Below, piece after piece: positions 11,331-24,300 of a DNA stretch of 64,000 bases; within the stretch, counting starts at the first letter, position 1; every line of letters starts with the position of its first letter. Under the pieces are notes generated by a model. It worked only from the letters and a program-made list of their open reading frames with translations. It ran no database searches and was not told the origin of the DNA. This stretch comes from Paulownia fortunei (lineage: Eukaryota; Streptophyta; Magnoliopsida; Lamiales; Paulowniaceae): contig CM033120.1 in the NCBI GenBank assembly GCA_019321725.1, forward strand, positions 12,678,278 to 12,742,277, read 5' to 3'. The translations under genes and the position numbers were made by a program.

Positions 11331-14300
11331 GTATGTCTACAAAATCCAATTTTATTGTGGAAAAAAAGGGCTGGTGGACTGATTTGAAATGATGACACAA
11401 AGAGCTGACTTTTTTCTATAGGAAAATATTATACTATATTGTACGATAAATTTTCTTTGGATTTATGTGTTGTCACAGTTATTTTGCCATATCACAAGTC
11501 TGACTCAATTGTCAATACCCAAATTTGTCTCTATCTCTATCTCTATCTGTCACTAGAAAAATGTATTTTCAGTGGGAGGTGGGGGATTTGATGAGTCTTT
11601 GGGACATTAATTTGGTGCGTTCTAACCAGGACACTCAGTTATTTATTGTGCGCTTCCACCCATTTGTAATGCGAGTGAAGAGCACAGCTCAATAACTGCT
11701 GCTTTTCCTCTCTCTTCTGTGTACCATTTCCTCTGTTTTAGGTAATTGAATAAAGATTGTGATCTTATCCTGTACATCTTTTAAGTTTTAATAGATCTTG
11801 TGATTTCGAATATCGTTTATCAGACTCTTACTAGACTCGTAATGAGACCATAATAATTAGTAAAGATACTAAAAAAGAAACAACACAAAATAGCATATAA
11901 GTCTACCTTTAGACAATGTCGGATTATCTATAAAAATTTGAAATCTTGGTTCACAGTATGTACATTGAAATTGCACACAATTGTCGTGCTCAATGTGCTA
12001 ATTCATATATAATATTCAAAGAATAATAGTGAAGAAATATCATTATGTTTAAATGATGCCATTTGCTGCAAATATCATAATTTTCTTCTTTTTTTTTGTT
12101 TTGATGTAATACTTAAATTAACACCCCCACCAGTATTTGTTATAATTTTTTATATATAGAAGAACGTTTTATCAACAGATATGAGATCCTTCCAATTTGC
12201 ACTATAATATCACTAGGCCAACTTTTGGCCTTGCTCGACTGTTGGGCCTTGCTCGACTAGCTCCCTTTTGCATTTACATTCGACAACTAGTCTTCAGCCA
12301 ATTCAAGATAAGGTTTGTTTGTGACTTCTTAAAACAGGTTAATTTCATTTTTCTATGTTGTCTAGTGTATTAATACGATTCATTTGTTGAGCAAAAGTTT
12401 TTTCATTCATTAGGTTTCAATTTTGAAAATCAATTTCACTTGTTAGGAAGCTAAATATGGGATTCAAATTCATTTTTGCATAATCTTTATAGAAAACTGA
12501 ATCAAAAAACTTAATAGTGACAGGAGTTCATGTAATAAAGCAACATAATAACATAGTTAAACTTTAAATATATACGTAGTTCGTCTTATAAGGAAACATA
12601 ATAAACATTATACATTTTCCCCCTTTAATAAAGAACGTTTTAAGTGGGGGTATTGGTGGTGATTCATGATAAACGAAAGCAATTAGTGGATTTTTTTTTA
12701 GTCTATTTTAGTGAAAGGATGGAAAATTGCAAGGGTAGTTGTGGAAATCAAATGTCTTTTGGTCGGTCAACAGTCAAAACCAAATATTTCAAGATTGTTG
12801 ATGCTTGGTAGTGCATGGAGGTTAAATGTGAGTACAATTAATACATAGAACAAAATATCACAATGGTGGGAGGGGTTTTAATAGTTTTAATAAAAAAAAA
12901 CAACTTAAATTATTCAATTCTCGATTCGAGATGGATTATTAAAAATTTATTTGAATTTGGTATTTAAATATAGCAAATGAAATTTAAACATACTTTTCAT
13001 TTGATTTGATTTCAACTTAATTAGTTAAAAAAATAATAAAAAAATATAAAAAAAATTAAACTATTCGATTTTGATTCGTATTTAATCCGATTAAAATTTA
13101 TTCAAACCCAATTCAATTAATGATTAAATTAAATTCAAAATTAAACTTGATTAGTTTACATTATTAATTTTTATTTCAACTCCAAAATATTGTGCAATAC
13201 ACAACCACGCGTTATCATACTGCGCGTGGGTGAGGTCATTAGGAAGATACAAAACGGTCAAAGAAATGAGATTCGGTCACCGGGCACGTGCGAGGTGTGA
13301 GCGGCTTCGGCCGGATGGAATTAGCGGCGCGTTAGGCGCAAGTCACGGACAATAGCGGCTACATTTGTCCTAGTTAAGGCAAAATCCATAGGAAATTGAA
13401 GGGCAACAACTCTGAAACCAGCTTTACATGTGAACCCACCAAATCTAAGCCCCATCACACTACTTTCCCTCACCTACTAGCATCCACTTAAATCAATCCA
13501 TCTCAACAATCATTTTACTATTGGTCCTTTTGAAATTTTTGGCATCTCAAATTTCTTGATAAATTCTAAACCTAACTTCTACCCTCAATAACATGAAAAC
13601 AACATATCAAATCATTTTAGTTGGGCTTAGCTCCAACCATATACCAATTGTGTGAAATTCTTGGATAGAAAGATTATAATACGTCTAATTCATTCAAAAT
13701 TATTGCATAAAACATCTAATAATAATAGTAAAAGCGCGAAAAATAGATCATTTTTTATCATAATTTTTTTTGGCCAAGCCCTTCTAAATCAATTCCAACT
13801 TTTCGCCCTATCACTACTTTTTGACTCGTATTTTATTCATACACAATTAAGAAGTGAATTTAATGATTAGTAGTGAATTGAATGCAGGAATGAAGCCATA
13901 ATTCATAGTTTCTGAGGGGGAGAGGAAAAGATAAATTTTAGTTCACATGCAAAAGCAATTTCTTTGAAGGGGCCAAATTCCAATTTCATGTTATTTGAAT
14001 ATAAAATTTAAGATCATAGACAAAATAAGAAAAAAAAAACAATAGTTTGGGACAATTTTTTATGGCACCATCCAATTAATTGGATGTATTGAGTATATTG
14101 TACTCAATTGTGTTGACTGAAATTATAAACTTTTGAACAATTGTTTTGATATTCTGGTTTCAAAGGTTGGGGAGAGATGTTTGTGACAACTATAGATTTA
14201 AGGAATAAAACTTCCTTGACAAGCTTTGCAAGAATCAAGTGGATTCAAAAATCATATATTGTGTAAATGGGACACAATGATGCTTTCTGCCTTTAGGAGG

Positions 14301-14980
14301 TTGACAAATTGTTCAAACACAAACTTTTCATAAAGACAGCAATTCCCCACTCTCTTTTACCCTTTCATCGCCCCACTAACATAATTCTCTAGGAGTTACC
14401 TAAAAATAGCATGCCTCCATTCATATTGTGCGAGTGCACTAGAAGCATAAAGTATTAGGAAAAGAAAAATTGTAGACAAGATATAAATCCAATTATAAAA
14501 TTGGTGCTTGGATCATATATTGTAATTTGGTATTTTATTGTATATATGTACGGATTCATGATAAATATAAATTTAAATAAATATTTTTTACATTTAACGT
14601 GAAATGTCAGGAATTAATACAAATTGCACCCACTCTAGAAAAAAAAAAGAATAAAATAAAATAAAAGAAAAGCTAGAACTACCAAAGGTACTTATGTTAC
14701 AAGAATTGCAATATAATTTTTTGGATGAAAACATAATTTTTTTAAATAAGAAATATCCCGATACCCTTTCAATGAAAATGCAAATATCTAAATATAAATC
14801 ATAATTGATTCAATTTATTTATAATTATATGGCAAGCCCGGTGTAGTTCTTGGGCCTGAGGTGGATATTGGGCCTGGTCAACTTTTCTTACTAGTTACCA
14901 CTACTGTCCATAAGTTCAGCCGTTCTAAACATAAGATTAAGAACTGACCGAAGGTGGTAACTGGTGGACAAACGGCGGAG
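11331..14980. other. Intergenic DNA between the PSKR2-like gene and the HBD pseudogene
   Basis: No gene is supported. There is a short CTATCT repeat near 11525-11548, a small internal duplication of GGCCTTGCTCGACT at about 12227-12258, and long A/T-rich blocks around 12880-13190 and 14480-14820. One G+C-rich island at about 13205-13370 includes a perfect G-box CACGTG at 13285-13290. Open frames such as 13652-13870 are low-complexity. Confidence 0.5.
13285..13290. promoter_or_regulatory. G-box (CACGTG) in an isolated G+C-rich island
   Basis: A perfect palindromic G-box, the binding site of plant bHLH and bZIP factors, lies in a roughly 165-bp patch that is far richer in G+C than its surroundings. 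No gene start is adjacent: the nearest is the dead HBD copy 1.7 kb away. Function is uncertain. Confidence 0.25.
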
Positions 14981-16536
14981 ATGAGGAGTGTAGGGGTGGT
15001 GGGAGGTGGTCATGGGGGCCGCGGCATGGCGCAAGTTGCCGCCTTGAGCGGTTACTGAAAGCCCATAAATTAATCTATTTTTTAATCCACAGCCTCGTTT
15101 CCGACGGTCACCTCGCTAACGTCCCCTTTCAGGTGTATTATGACTCTTTAGCTAAGCCACTGAGTTTTCTAACCGATAATTAAATACGGGCTTTCGGTTC
15201 TTGACTGTTAGCATTGAATTTTTTGTGCTTTCTTGATTGAATTAGTTATGTGTTAAATTAGTGTCAAGTTAAAACTATTTGTCTTGATTTTTGAGAGAGA
15301 ACTTGGTCGTGTTAGGTCTGTTTTGAATAATGTCTGAATTTGCTTTTTGCACGCGCTGTTTGACTTTGTAAGTCTATTTTGCAACAGGAAAAAAGTGCTG
15401 AAGCTATAATGAATTTAAAGTGCACTTCAAGTTTTTGAGGAATTATGTTCTGTAAATATTGATAAGATTGTTAAATGTGCTGAAGTGGAAGGTGTTTGCT
15501 AAATTGATAAGATTGTTAAATGTTCTGCAATCTTGGCATCTAATACATGTTCTATTTCGATAACTCGTTTATCTTTGGAAACCTTCCTGCCCAGCCAGGT
15601 TTCACATTCATTACTTGACATCAATGCCTTCATTTACAAATGCTTTAATCGTGGTTGATTGCACCATAAGATATGACAAGGAAGAGGAACTGAACTACCT
15701 TCATTGAATTAGAACAGGATATGTGGATGACATTTTATGATTAAAGTTTACAATCATTCTTATTGCATGGCCTGTAGTGTGTGGGGAGTGGCCTACTAGC
15801 AGTAACTCATTTCTGGGGCATCTGTTGTAGAATACTAGTATGAAACTTGAAAGGATTGGGATTTGATTTGAATAAATTACCTAAGAATTTGTTATGAATT
15901 GTGCTTATAGAGTTGGGTGGCCATGTAGAAAACCATAGTTCTTACTCAGTCTTACGATGTTTAACAACTACTACAAACATCAAGTCATCAACCAGTTTGA
16001 AGGGGTACCTCAAGCCAACGCCATGCTTTGGGCCTGAATAGGGTCCCTTGTCCCGAACTTGTCCCTGTGAGGAACATAAGATTTGCTGTACTGTAACTTC
16101 AATCAGTGTAACCGTTGCATGAATAACCTGTTATCTAGATTAATAGTAGCATTTAGTGTTTCTTTTCCACCACTCCATGGAGATTCTCCATTCTTTGTCT
16201 TAAATGCCGCAATTGCAACAAGTAGCTGGTTTTGCAGGTTTGGCAAGAAGATTACATATTCTCAAGATTTCTCTGGCCTCGTTGTAAATTTGATTCTAAT
16301 GGCGATAATAAATGAATCATGTCATGCACCGTACACAGGAAGACATTGATGCAGGAATGAAGCAGGGAACAGACCATCCAATGGGTCCCCTGGAACTTGC
16401 TGGCCACATTGGACTTGATATTTGCTTGTCAATCATGAAAATCCTCCATGCTGGACTTGGTTATTATAAGTATGCACTCACCCTCTTCTTGTGCAGTTGC
16501 TATCTCTAGAAGAAAGGGTATTGGTATGTGCAAACA
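14981..16536 (+). pseudogene. Decayed 3-hydroxybutyryl-CoA dehydrogenase-like pseudogene
   Basis: Collinear fragments of the plant HBD-like 3-hydroxyacyl-CoA dehydrogenase are recognisable. At 14981 an ATG opens a Rossmann start, MRSVGVVGGGHGGRGMAQVA, followed by a stop. At about 15392-15480 comes a degraded piece with KCTSSF, a stop in frame and EELCSV. At about 15515-15600 comes SAILASNT then SISITRL. At about 16239-16500 comes TYSQDFSGLVVN, then after a frameshift [20 protein letters not shown] and [11 protein letters not shown]. At about 16480-16536 a last piece in a third frame gives RRKGIGM. A TTTGCAG acceptor sits before the last block, so introns are retained and this is not a retrocopy. 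The NAD-binding GxGxxG is corrupted. It is non-functional as an enzyme. Confidence 0.75.
15458..15523 (+). repeat. 21-bp direct repeat inside the HBD pseudogene
   Basis: The same 21 bases occur at 15458-15478 and 15503-15523, 45 bp apart. The second copy falls where intact homologues have the LDKIAKSSAILASN segment. The first interrupts the preceding helix, so it looks like a small tandem duplication that arose after or during inactivation. Confidence 0.6.
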
Positions 16537-18652
16537 CATTAACATTTTTAACATATAATAAGAATGAAGCCATAGCTCGAATTTGAACTCCAAGCAGTTT
16601 TAGAACAGTAAGGATCTTCATGGTGCCTTATGTAATGGCGATTGAGGTAATGTTGTTCCCAGACAAACTAGTTCAGCCCTTCAGAACTCTTCTACATTCT
16701 TTATTCAGCTAAGCTTTTGAGAAAAATATACCCTCTTCTGATGCATATAAGCTATACGGCGAATGCTTTTAAAAATAAAGATTTTTTTTTTTCTGGAAAA
16801 CTGTAAAAGTGGCATAACCATCTGTCATGTGCAAAGTAATTTAGGCAGTAAAGATTGTTATGATCTTCTGTACTGAACTTATCATCCTTGCTCACAGAAT
16901 AGCATGTAAAGTTGGATGTTCCTTGTGAGATAATTAACAATGATGTTGGGCTACTGATTGTGTCCTTGTAGCACCACCAACAAGACAAGGTTTTTATATC
17001 ATCTGGGAATTCTGGGCTGCCTCCTATTCTTTTCCCTGGTCTAATTGACTTAGTCATGGTAAGCAAAAACTGCTAGCTATTTCATAATAACAGTCCTTTG
17101 GTGGTCCAAATTCTTGGCATCCTAAGATGTTAGTTAGGTAGAACCAGATCTCACTCATCATCCCTCAGCTACATATGCTGTAGCTGCAGATCAATCTTTT
17201 TCTATGTTGCCATGCAGAGTTCAGAATTCTTCAAAGCTTAACTTGAAGCTCTTGTCAATGGAATTAACTCAACATTAATTACTGAAAGAATGCAATCAAA
17301 TCTTTTACTTTCAAGTCTCAAATTTATCTTCCTATTTCCTTTTTGTAACGTTTCAAAATAAGATTTTATTTCTTAAAATGAAAATAATATGGTGTGACAT
17401 AATTAATTTTCAATTACTACTATAAAGAGCAAAATTGTTTAAATATCTAAATTTTGAAAATATTAAAATTTTATTGTTTAAATATCCAAATTAAACTAGA
17501 ACTAATAATTTTACTTTCATGCCTTAAATACCTAATAATTTAGAACATGCTTTTGCCCCCGTTCAGGGCCCATCCATCAATTCCATTAGTCTTGATGCTT
17601 TTCTTTTCCAAGAGTAAAGAAGCCCTTCTTTCTTCTTGGGCAAAAGAGTCCATCTTTGGCTGTTCAATCCCTTTGCTGAAACTCTATTCCTAAATGCTTG
17701 CCAGCCTAGAAATCGTTGAACTTGAGACAAAGAAATTGAAGAAGTCCGTCTTAGTGGGCATATGGTTATGACCCACAAGAGATATAGCCTATTCTTGGGG
17801 GTTGGGGGTTGGGGGTGTACCTTAATTCATTTATTTATGAGATAATCATAAAATTTTAAAAATAGTCTCAATTGCATTACACTGTTGTGATTAATTTGTT
17901 ACATAAATTATGATTAAACAATTTAAATCAAAATCACAATGTGCAATTTGTTATGCTTAATTTAAAATTTTAGCTTATTTATTTAAATTAATAAGTTATA
18001 GTATGTCCTTTTTGTATCTAGTGGTTAATTATATTTTGAAAAAATAATTAATAAAATTAAATGCATGTAAAACAAAAAAAAATATTAGTGGCATTAGTGA
18101 AAATGAATTTCATTCAATAATTTTTAATTGAAATTATATATATTTAACCATATTATTGGTAATGATAGTTGAAATTGAATAAATATAATATATATGGCTT
18201 AAAAAAGTGTTTTTTTTTTTTTTTACTTTTACTTCATTGTTTACTCTTTATTAGTTAAAATCGTTAAACTGCCAAAAAGCCCCCAACACCTCTAAAAATG
18301 CACATTTAATTTTATTTAATAAAATCACGACTTGAAATTAATTTTTTGAAAAATCGTACCTGGCAATTCTATATTAAATTAGTAAAAAAAAAATCACATA
18401 CTAATCACCCCTACTCGAGGCACACCCCACAATAAACCACCACCCCATTTCTATCTTTTTCTTAGGAGGGTTTTCTTTTGAAAGTGACTGAAATGGAATC
18501 CCATATTGAAAAGTTAAAATATTTATTTAAAAAGAGGACAGCAAAGAAAATAAAAAGGCTTTGCAAAAGCTTTTACCTTTTCTAGTACCACATTTGTTGT
18601 AGATCAGAAGCATTTGGGATTTGAGACAGAGGTACAGACAGAAGGCAGAAGG
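16537..18652. other. Intergenic DNA with one unrecognised minus-strand frame
   Basis: Mostly non-coding. The minus-strand frame 17563-17778 (71 codons) has more balanced composition than its surroundings and includes RRTSSISLSQVQRFLGWQAF, but I cannot assign a family. It could be an exon remnant. Directly next to it, 17796-17814 carries three G5 runs separated by TT. The stretch 17820-18420 is very A/T-rich and holds only microsatellite-like DNA. The last 200 bases are probably the promoter and leader of the small Cys-rich frame at 18653. Confidence 0.4.
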
Positions 18653-18748
18653 ATGAAGTTCTTATTCCAGTGTCCTTGTTGCTCATGTTTCTGCTTCATG
18701 AAGCCCAAGAAGGGCAAACCAAAGGAAAAAGAAGCCAAGGGAGAATGA
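18653..18748 (+). CDS. Candidate 31-residue Cys-rich, Lys-rich microprotein
   Basis: A complete small frame begins at ATG 18653 and ends with TGA at 18746-18748. The N-terminal half is hydrophobic and Cys-dense (MKFLFQCPCCSCFCFMKP, with five cysteines between residues 7 and 14). The C-terminal half is strongly charged and Lys-rich (KKGKPKEKEAKGE). This bipartite layout resembles small plant proteins anchored to membranes by palmitoylated cysteine clusters next to a basic tail; that function is inference. There is no signal-peptide-like start beyond the short hydrophobic stretch. It stands alone in an otherwise non-coding 5-kb interval. Chance cannot be excluded for 32 codons, but the amino-acid pattern is non-random. 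Confidence 0.5.
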   Translation: MKFLFQCPCCSCFCFMKPKKGKPKEKEAKGE

Positions 18749-20234
18749 TTCTTGATTTCTGCAACCTCACATCAGGCATTGGCAAATGAACCAATAAGTC
18801 ATTTATCTTCTTGCTGTTTTCTTTCTTTTTCTTTGATTCAACCAAGTTATTATGTTGGCAATTTGGCACCACACAATCTGATCTTAATGAATCTGAAAAT
18901 GTGAGTGATTTTGTCAGTACAGTCACTGTTTCTTGTATTAATCTAAATGCACTTGTTTAGCAATAATGGTTGGATAATTGTTGATCCAAGGTTTGTGTTT
19001 GTGGAATCATGTCCAATTTGGTTCTGCAGCAAAGGTGTAAACAGGTTTAGTGTGGCACCAGGCAGATCCCAAAATGTACCAAGTTACTGCCTTGGAATGT
19101 AATTTTTATGCCTAATTCCTTCCTAATCTGGAAGTCTTTACTTTTTCCTGTTTTTAGCATGATGGAAGTCTTCTGTTCTTCTGATTTTTGTGTTATGATA
19201 TGTCTTAAAGTTCTAACCTCGTCACCATCGTTAGCATTATGGCATGTCTTAAAGTCCTCAGTCTTCTTCTCTTCAAGCCACAAAATCCGGGTGAACTATC
19301 GTACAGATGGAGTCCTATTCTACATGTCAATACCCACAATTTACAGTAAGAGGAATATCTTCCTACTTTCAAAAAATGGTGAGGCTTCAAGGCCTTCTAT
19401 CCCAAAATAATCTTATTCGACTCCCAAAATATTAATCCTAAGCCACTTTTTTGTTAGCTGTACCAAACTCCTCCCACTGTAGTGGCTGTTACTCTCTCTT
19501 GAACCATAATAACCATAGTAATATGATTTTATTTAATTGAATTATTTATTTCTCTAGTGTTGATTTTTGATTTTGTTTTGTTAATTATTACTGATAAAAT
19601 TGCCTCCCACGACGGTGGCGCCGGGGTGGTGGGATTTCTTGGAATCAACCATGGAGAGGTGGTGAGAGTGGAGAGGGAGATAGATTTATATGTTATTCAG
19701 GCCAATCTGGTTTTCTCTCTGTATTTTTGGTTGTTTTCCTCAATATCTTGTAACAATCTATGTGTATAAAATCAAAAGGGTTGTTAAAAATTCAAAAAGG
19801 GATTCTTGTCATTTGGACAGCTTTTACTGTAGCAGATGTTACGTAATAACAACCATAATAATGCAAGCACTAGAGACTATAGTTTTCATTACCATCCCTC
19901 CTTGTACAAGGGGTTGGATTTGAATCAATTCAAAATTGATGTTGATTGAGGTTTAATGAATTCAAATCCAACTCAAGATCCAATAGATTTTTCATAAATT
20001 TACACCCATTTGTAATCCAGAATTAAAAAAAAAAAAAATCCAAATATGAATACCAGCACCAAATAATCGTTCCGAGTCCGACTGGAAAAAAATGACGTCA
20101 AAACTAATTAATACAATTTGTACTTAAAACTTATTATGTAGGCTTTAAAAGGATTATATATGGAATGGAATAACCTGGTAATGAGGTATACAACTATCAT
20201 ATGTAGATATGGATTATAGATATGTGGAATAACT

Positions 20235-20269
<35 letters not shown>

Positions 20270-21284
20270 TTTATTTATTTTGAAATATGAATATCTTTTA
20301 ATTGAATTAAGTCTATTGATTCTTCTAATCGGTTACAACTTCAATAGTTGGATAGTATTCATATTAGATTTCGATAAAAATTTAATCCATTAACACTCTT
20401 TTTCAGTTAAAAGTTTGAGGCTTTAGAGATAGGTTTTCAAGTTCGAACGTGCATTGTGCACCGTTTGGTCCATGCCTTAGTCAATTATTAGTTTTTTTAA
20501 GTGATTCAAATCCCAAAAATATTACAAGAATAAAATTCTAGAATCGAAAATAAAGATATTCAACCACCTTTTCTACTTATTGATAGTGGAATGTCTCTAA
20601 AATTGTGATTAAATTGATGCATAATAATAAATTTATTGAATTTGTTCGAATAATTTCAAATTGCTATAAATCTCAAATTAACTTTATTTTGAACATTTTT
20701 TGAATCAAAATTTTAAAGTCACGAGTTATTTAACATTCTTTTTCTATTTTTTTTCTTAAATTCAGATTCTTTTGTCTAAATATAACGTAAGAATATTTAA
20801 TTACGAGACCCTGAGTTCATGTGAGAAAAAAAAATCACATCTAATTTCGAACAAATAAAGGAAATAAAATGCAAGTAAAAAATTTGTGTCATATCGATTT
20901 GTATCCACAACTTTTTCATGACATTGAATTCATCAAATTAGATCTTAGAGCATTTAAGAAATTTTCAACTAGAAAACCAAGTGTAAAAGAACATTTTGTT
21001 GGTGATATTGCGGACTTGGGAATTGCAGATACGAATTTGAGTATTTGACTGGTAGTTGAGTTCCAAACACCCTTAAGAAAAGTCACGATTTGCGTCTTGT
21101 GTCTTGGTTTTAATTCAGAATTTATCAAAACTGAAAATCCGAGATTCACGTGGTCTTAAATTTTCTTGGTCAGAATATTTTCGAGTACCATAATTTATTC
21201 TTTTAGGTTACTTTTTTCCACCAGTCATCTGCATGACATGGAAGTTGTCGTGTACTGACAGTGATGCATTAATGGCGTAGTATT
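18749..21284. other. Intergenic DNA upstream of the MATE gene
   Basis: No supported gene. Short frames at 19108-19410, 19557-19769 and 20916-21149 are unrecognised. Two partly similar phrases near 19477-19530 and 19825-19862 (CTGTAG, then TGTTAC, then ACCATAATAA) suggest a small duplicated or TE-derived block. A (TA)n microsatellite occupies 20239-20267. A perfect TGACGTCA palindrome, the type bound by TGA/bZIP factors, is at 20093-20100, about 1.2 kb before the transporter. Confidence 0.45.
20239..20267. repeat. (TA)n microsatellite
   Basis: About 14 uninterrupted TA units, about 1.1 kb upstream of the MATE gene. A likely polymorphic marker. Confidence 0.9.
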
Positions 21285-21290
21285 TATATA
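21285..21290 (+). promoter_or_regulatory. Probable TATA box of the MATE gene
   Basis: TATATA, 83 bases upstream of the start codon at 21373. This would give a leader of roughly 50 bases. The placement is typical for plant promoters. Confidence 0.4.
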
Positions 21291-21372
21291 TCACACTATA
21301 TTCAAGTCTTATATCTACCCCACGTATTTATATTTGAAGTTGAGAAAAGGGGTGGAGAGTGGGTAGGTGGAG

Positions 21373-24300
21373 ATGGCTTCAGGAGGCGGCGCAGAGGCGG
21401 TGAAGAGTCCGCTGCTGGAGAGGAAGGCGGCGGATGGGTGGTTGAACAAGGTTATTGATGTGGAGGAGGCCAAGGAGCAGATTGTGTTCGCGCTGCCGAT
21501 GATTCTGACCAATGTTTCCTACTACTTCATTCCTCTGGTCTCGGTTATGTTCGCCGGCCACCTCGGAGAACTCGAGCTTGCTGGCTCAAACCTAGCTAAT
21601 TCCTGGGCTGCTGTCTCTGGTTTTGCTCTCTTGGTAACAATCTTCACTCTCTCAAACAGTTTGTGTTTTAAAAAAAAATAAAAATTGGTGGGAAGTAAAT
21701 GAAATTGGCTATGTTAGCTCTGTGAAAATACTGTGATTGTTGCTAGCTTGAAATGAAGATATGATGTTAGTGTGTAGCAGCAAGCACAGTAAGTTTCCAG
21801 GAATATGATTTGTGTAAATTTGACCATTCTGCAGTTTGATTTGATATTAATTAGAACCTGACCCGATAAAGATTCCAATTGAAAGTAAATTAATATAACA
21901 GGATTGAGATTGCACCTGATTCTTCCTGGTGAGATAATGATGATGAAAAATTGACAGAAGAGATGAATTGTGTTCATTTTTTCTTTTGCCGGGATACAAC
22001 AGCCAACCAAGACTTGACTAGTTCTGTCCCTTTTTTCTTGTGTCTGAAAATCCTAATCACCCTTTTGAGAGTTTGACTTAAATTATGTCTGGAATTGCAC
22101 AGGATGTTGAATAAGTAGAGAAATCTCAATTTTGCTTGTAGGAATATGTTTTTTAGTAAAACAGTCAAGTATATTATTATTAAGTAGTACAACTAATGTC
22201 ATGTATCAGTATCTCTAAAGGACATTAAGAAGATATTAGACAAGTACCTAAAATTTTAGTGGCACTGGGACATAATATGGCCTCAATTTTTGACACTTGA
22301 ATTAGGTCTTATTGGCTTGCAAACATGATTTTGGAATACCGTAGTTTGACCTTAAATAAATTAGCATGTCAAGTTTACTACCTCAATTGTCTTTTCACAT
22401 GTATTTTCTCACAACACATGGCTTGTAGCATTACTATAGAATGAGATGAGTTATAAACTCTGTTTTTTGCTGTCGAAATTACAATCACAATGTTTATTGA
22501 TATAGAGTGGAGTGCCTAAATTAAAAAAAGTATCGTCTCTGTGCATTCCTCTCCATCTACAAGAACTTTTCAGCTGGGATGCTGACTTAGTATGACCATT
22601 CCACTCATGTTGCCTTGTGGAAAACTAACTACATCATTGGTACAATCACTCACAATGTTAGTTTGCAGTCCAATTCTCCCACCTCATTTGTACAATCCCT
22701 CATAATTGTTAGCGAGCAATCCAAATTTCCTTTTAACAGTTGGTTACACGGTTTACAACAGTAGAATACAAAGAAAGGGGAGAAAGCTTATTGTAGTGTC
22801 CTACTGGTACCTTGTCCTGAGCTTCTCTTTCATTAACTAGCAGCTGATTTAAGTTTTAACCTATTGCTTTAGGTTGGCTTGAGTGGTGCACTTGAGACAT
22901 TATGCGGGCAAGGATATGGTGCAAAACTGTATAGGATGTTAGGAGTATATCTTCAGGCGTCCTGCATCATAACTATCATCTTCACCGTTGCTGTATCTGT
23001 TCTCTGGTGGTATTCTGACTTCATTCTAACTTTCCTACACCAAGACCCTGAAATAGCAAAGGCAGCCGGTCTCTATTTGAAGTATCTCATTCCCGGACTA
23101 TTTGCTTATGGGTTCTTGCAAAATATCTTGAGATTTCTTCAGACACAAAGTGTTGTTTTGCCACTGGTGGTGTGCTCGTTGGTCCCTCTTGCCCTCCACA
23201 TAGGCATTGCCTATGCTTTGGTTCATTGTACTACACTTGAATATAGGGGAGCTCCATTAGCAGCTTCAATTTCGTTGTGGATCTCAGTTCTCATGCTAGG
23301 CTTATATGTGCTTAAAGCAAAGAAATTTGAGCAAACCTGGGAGGGATTTACTTCGGAGTCTTTGAGTCATATCTTTACAAACTTGAAACTGGCTTTGCCT
23401 TCTGCAGCTATGGTGTGGTGAGTAATTCCTTGCAAATTGCTCTTCTTATATATATCGATCGTAGCTTGATATGAGAGCGTGACTAGATAGAATTCTGATT
23501 GAGTATCTTCTTACTAACTGTAGGAAAAGAATCCTGCTGCTTGTGACTCGGGTTGCTTTGACTAGTGTTTATGTGCTTCTTTCAGTAGCATTACTTTTCT
23601 CATAATTGACACTTTCATACTTTAATCAGTCTGGAGTATTGGGCTTTTGAGATTCTTGTTTTGTTGGCGGGATTGATGCCAAACTCAGAAATCACCACTT
23701 CCCTGATAGCAATGTGGTAAGTATCATAGTGCAGCATCTTTGCTCTTTAATCAGATTTCAGTCTTTTTGTTAGTGTATCTACTAATCATCTCAAAACTAT
23801 GTATTCAGTGTGAACACAGAAGCCATCTCCTACATGATTGCTTATGGTCTCAGTGCTGCAGCTAGGTAACAAGAAGACAAAGCATTATGCTTTTCAAATT
23901 CCTCCATTTTCCGCCTTTCATACAGCTACTAAATCTGGTCATCTACTCTTGCAGCACAAGGGTGTCTAACGAGTTAGGAGCTGGAAATCCTGATCGAGCT
24001 AGGCATGCGATGGGTGTCACTCTTAAGCTAACTGTTCTCCTTGCACTTCTTGTTGTTTCAGCACTATCTTTTGGTCATAATCTGTGGGCCGGCGCCTTCA
24101 GTGGCAGCACCGTTATAATCAATGCGTTTGCCTCAATGACACCCCTACTCGTGGCATCCATATTATGTGATTTCGTCCAAGGAATCTTATCAGGTTTGCT
24201 TATTCGCTATAATTTTCCAGCAATGTTAATGATAACCTTAAAGCAGCACTCATTGAAAAAGCACATTGGTTTTACAGGGGTAGCCAGAGGATGTGGTTGG

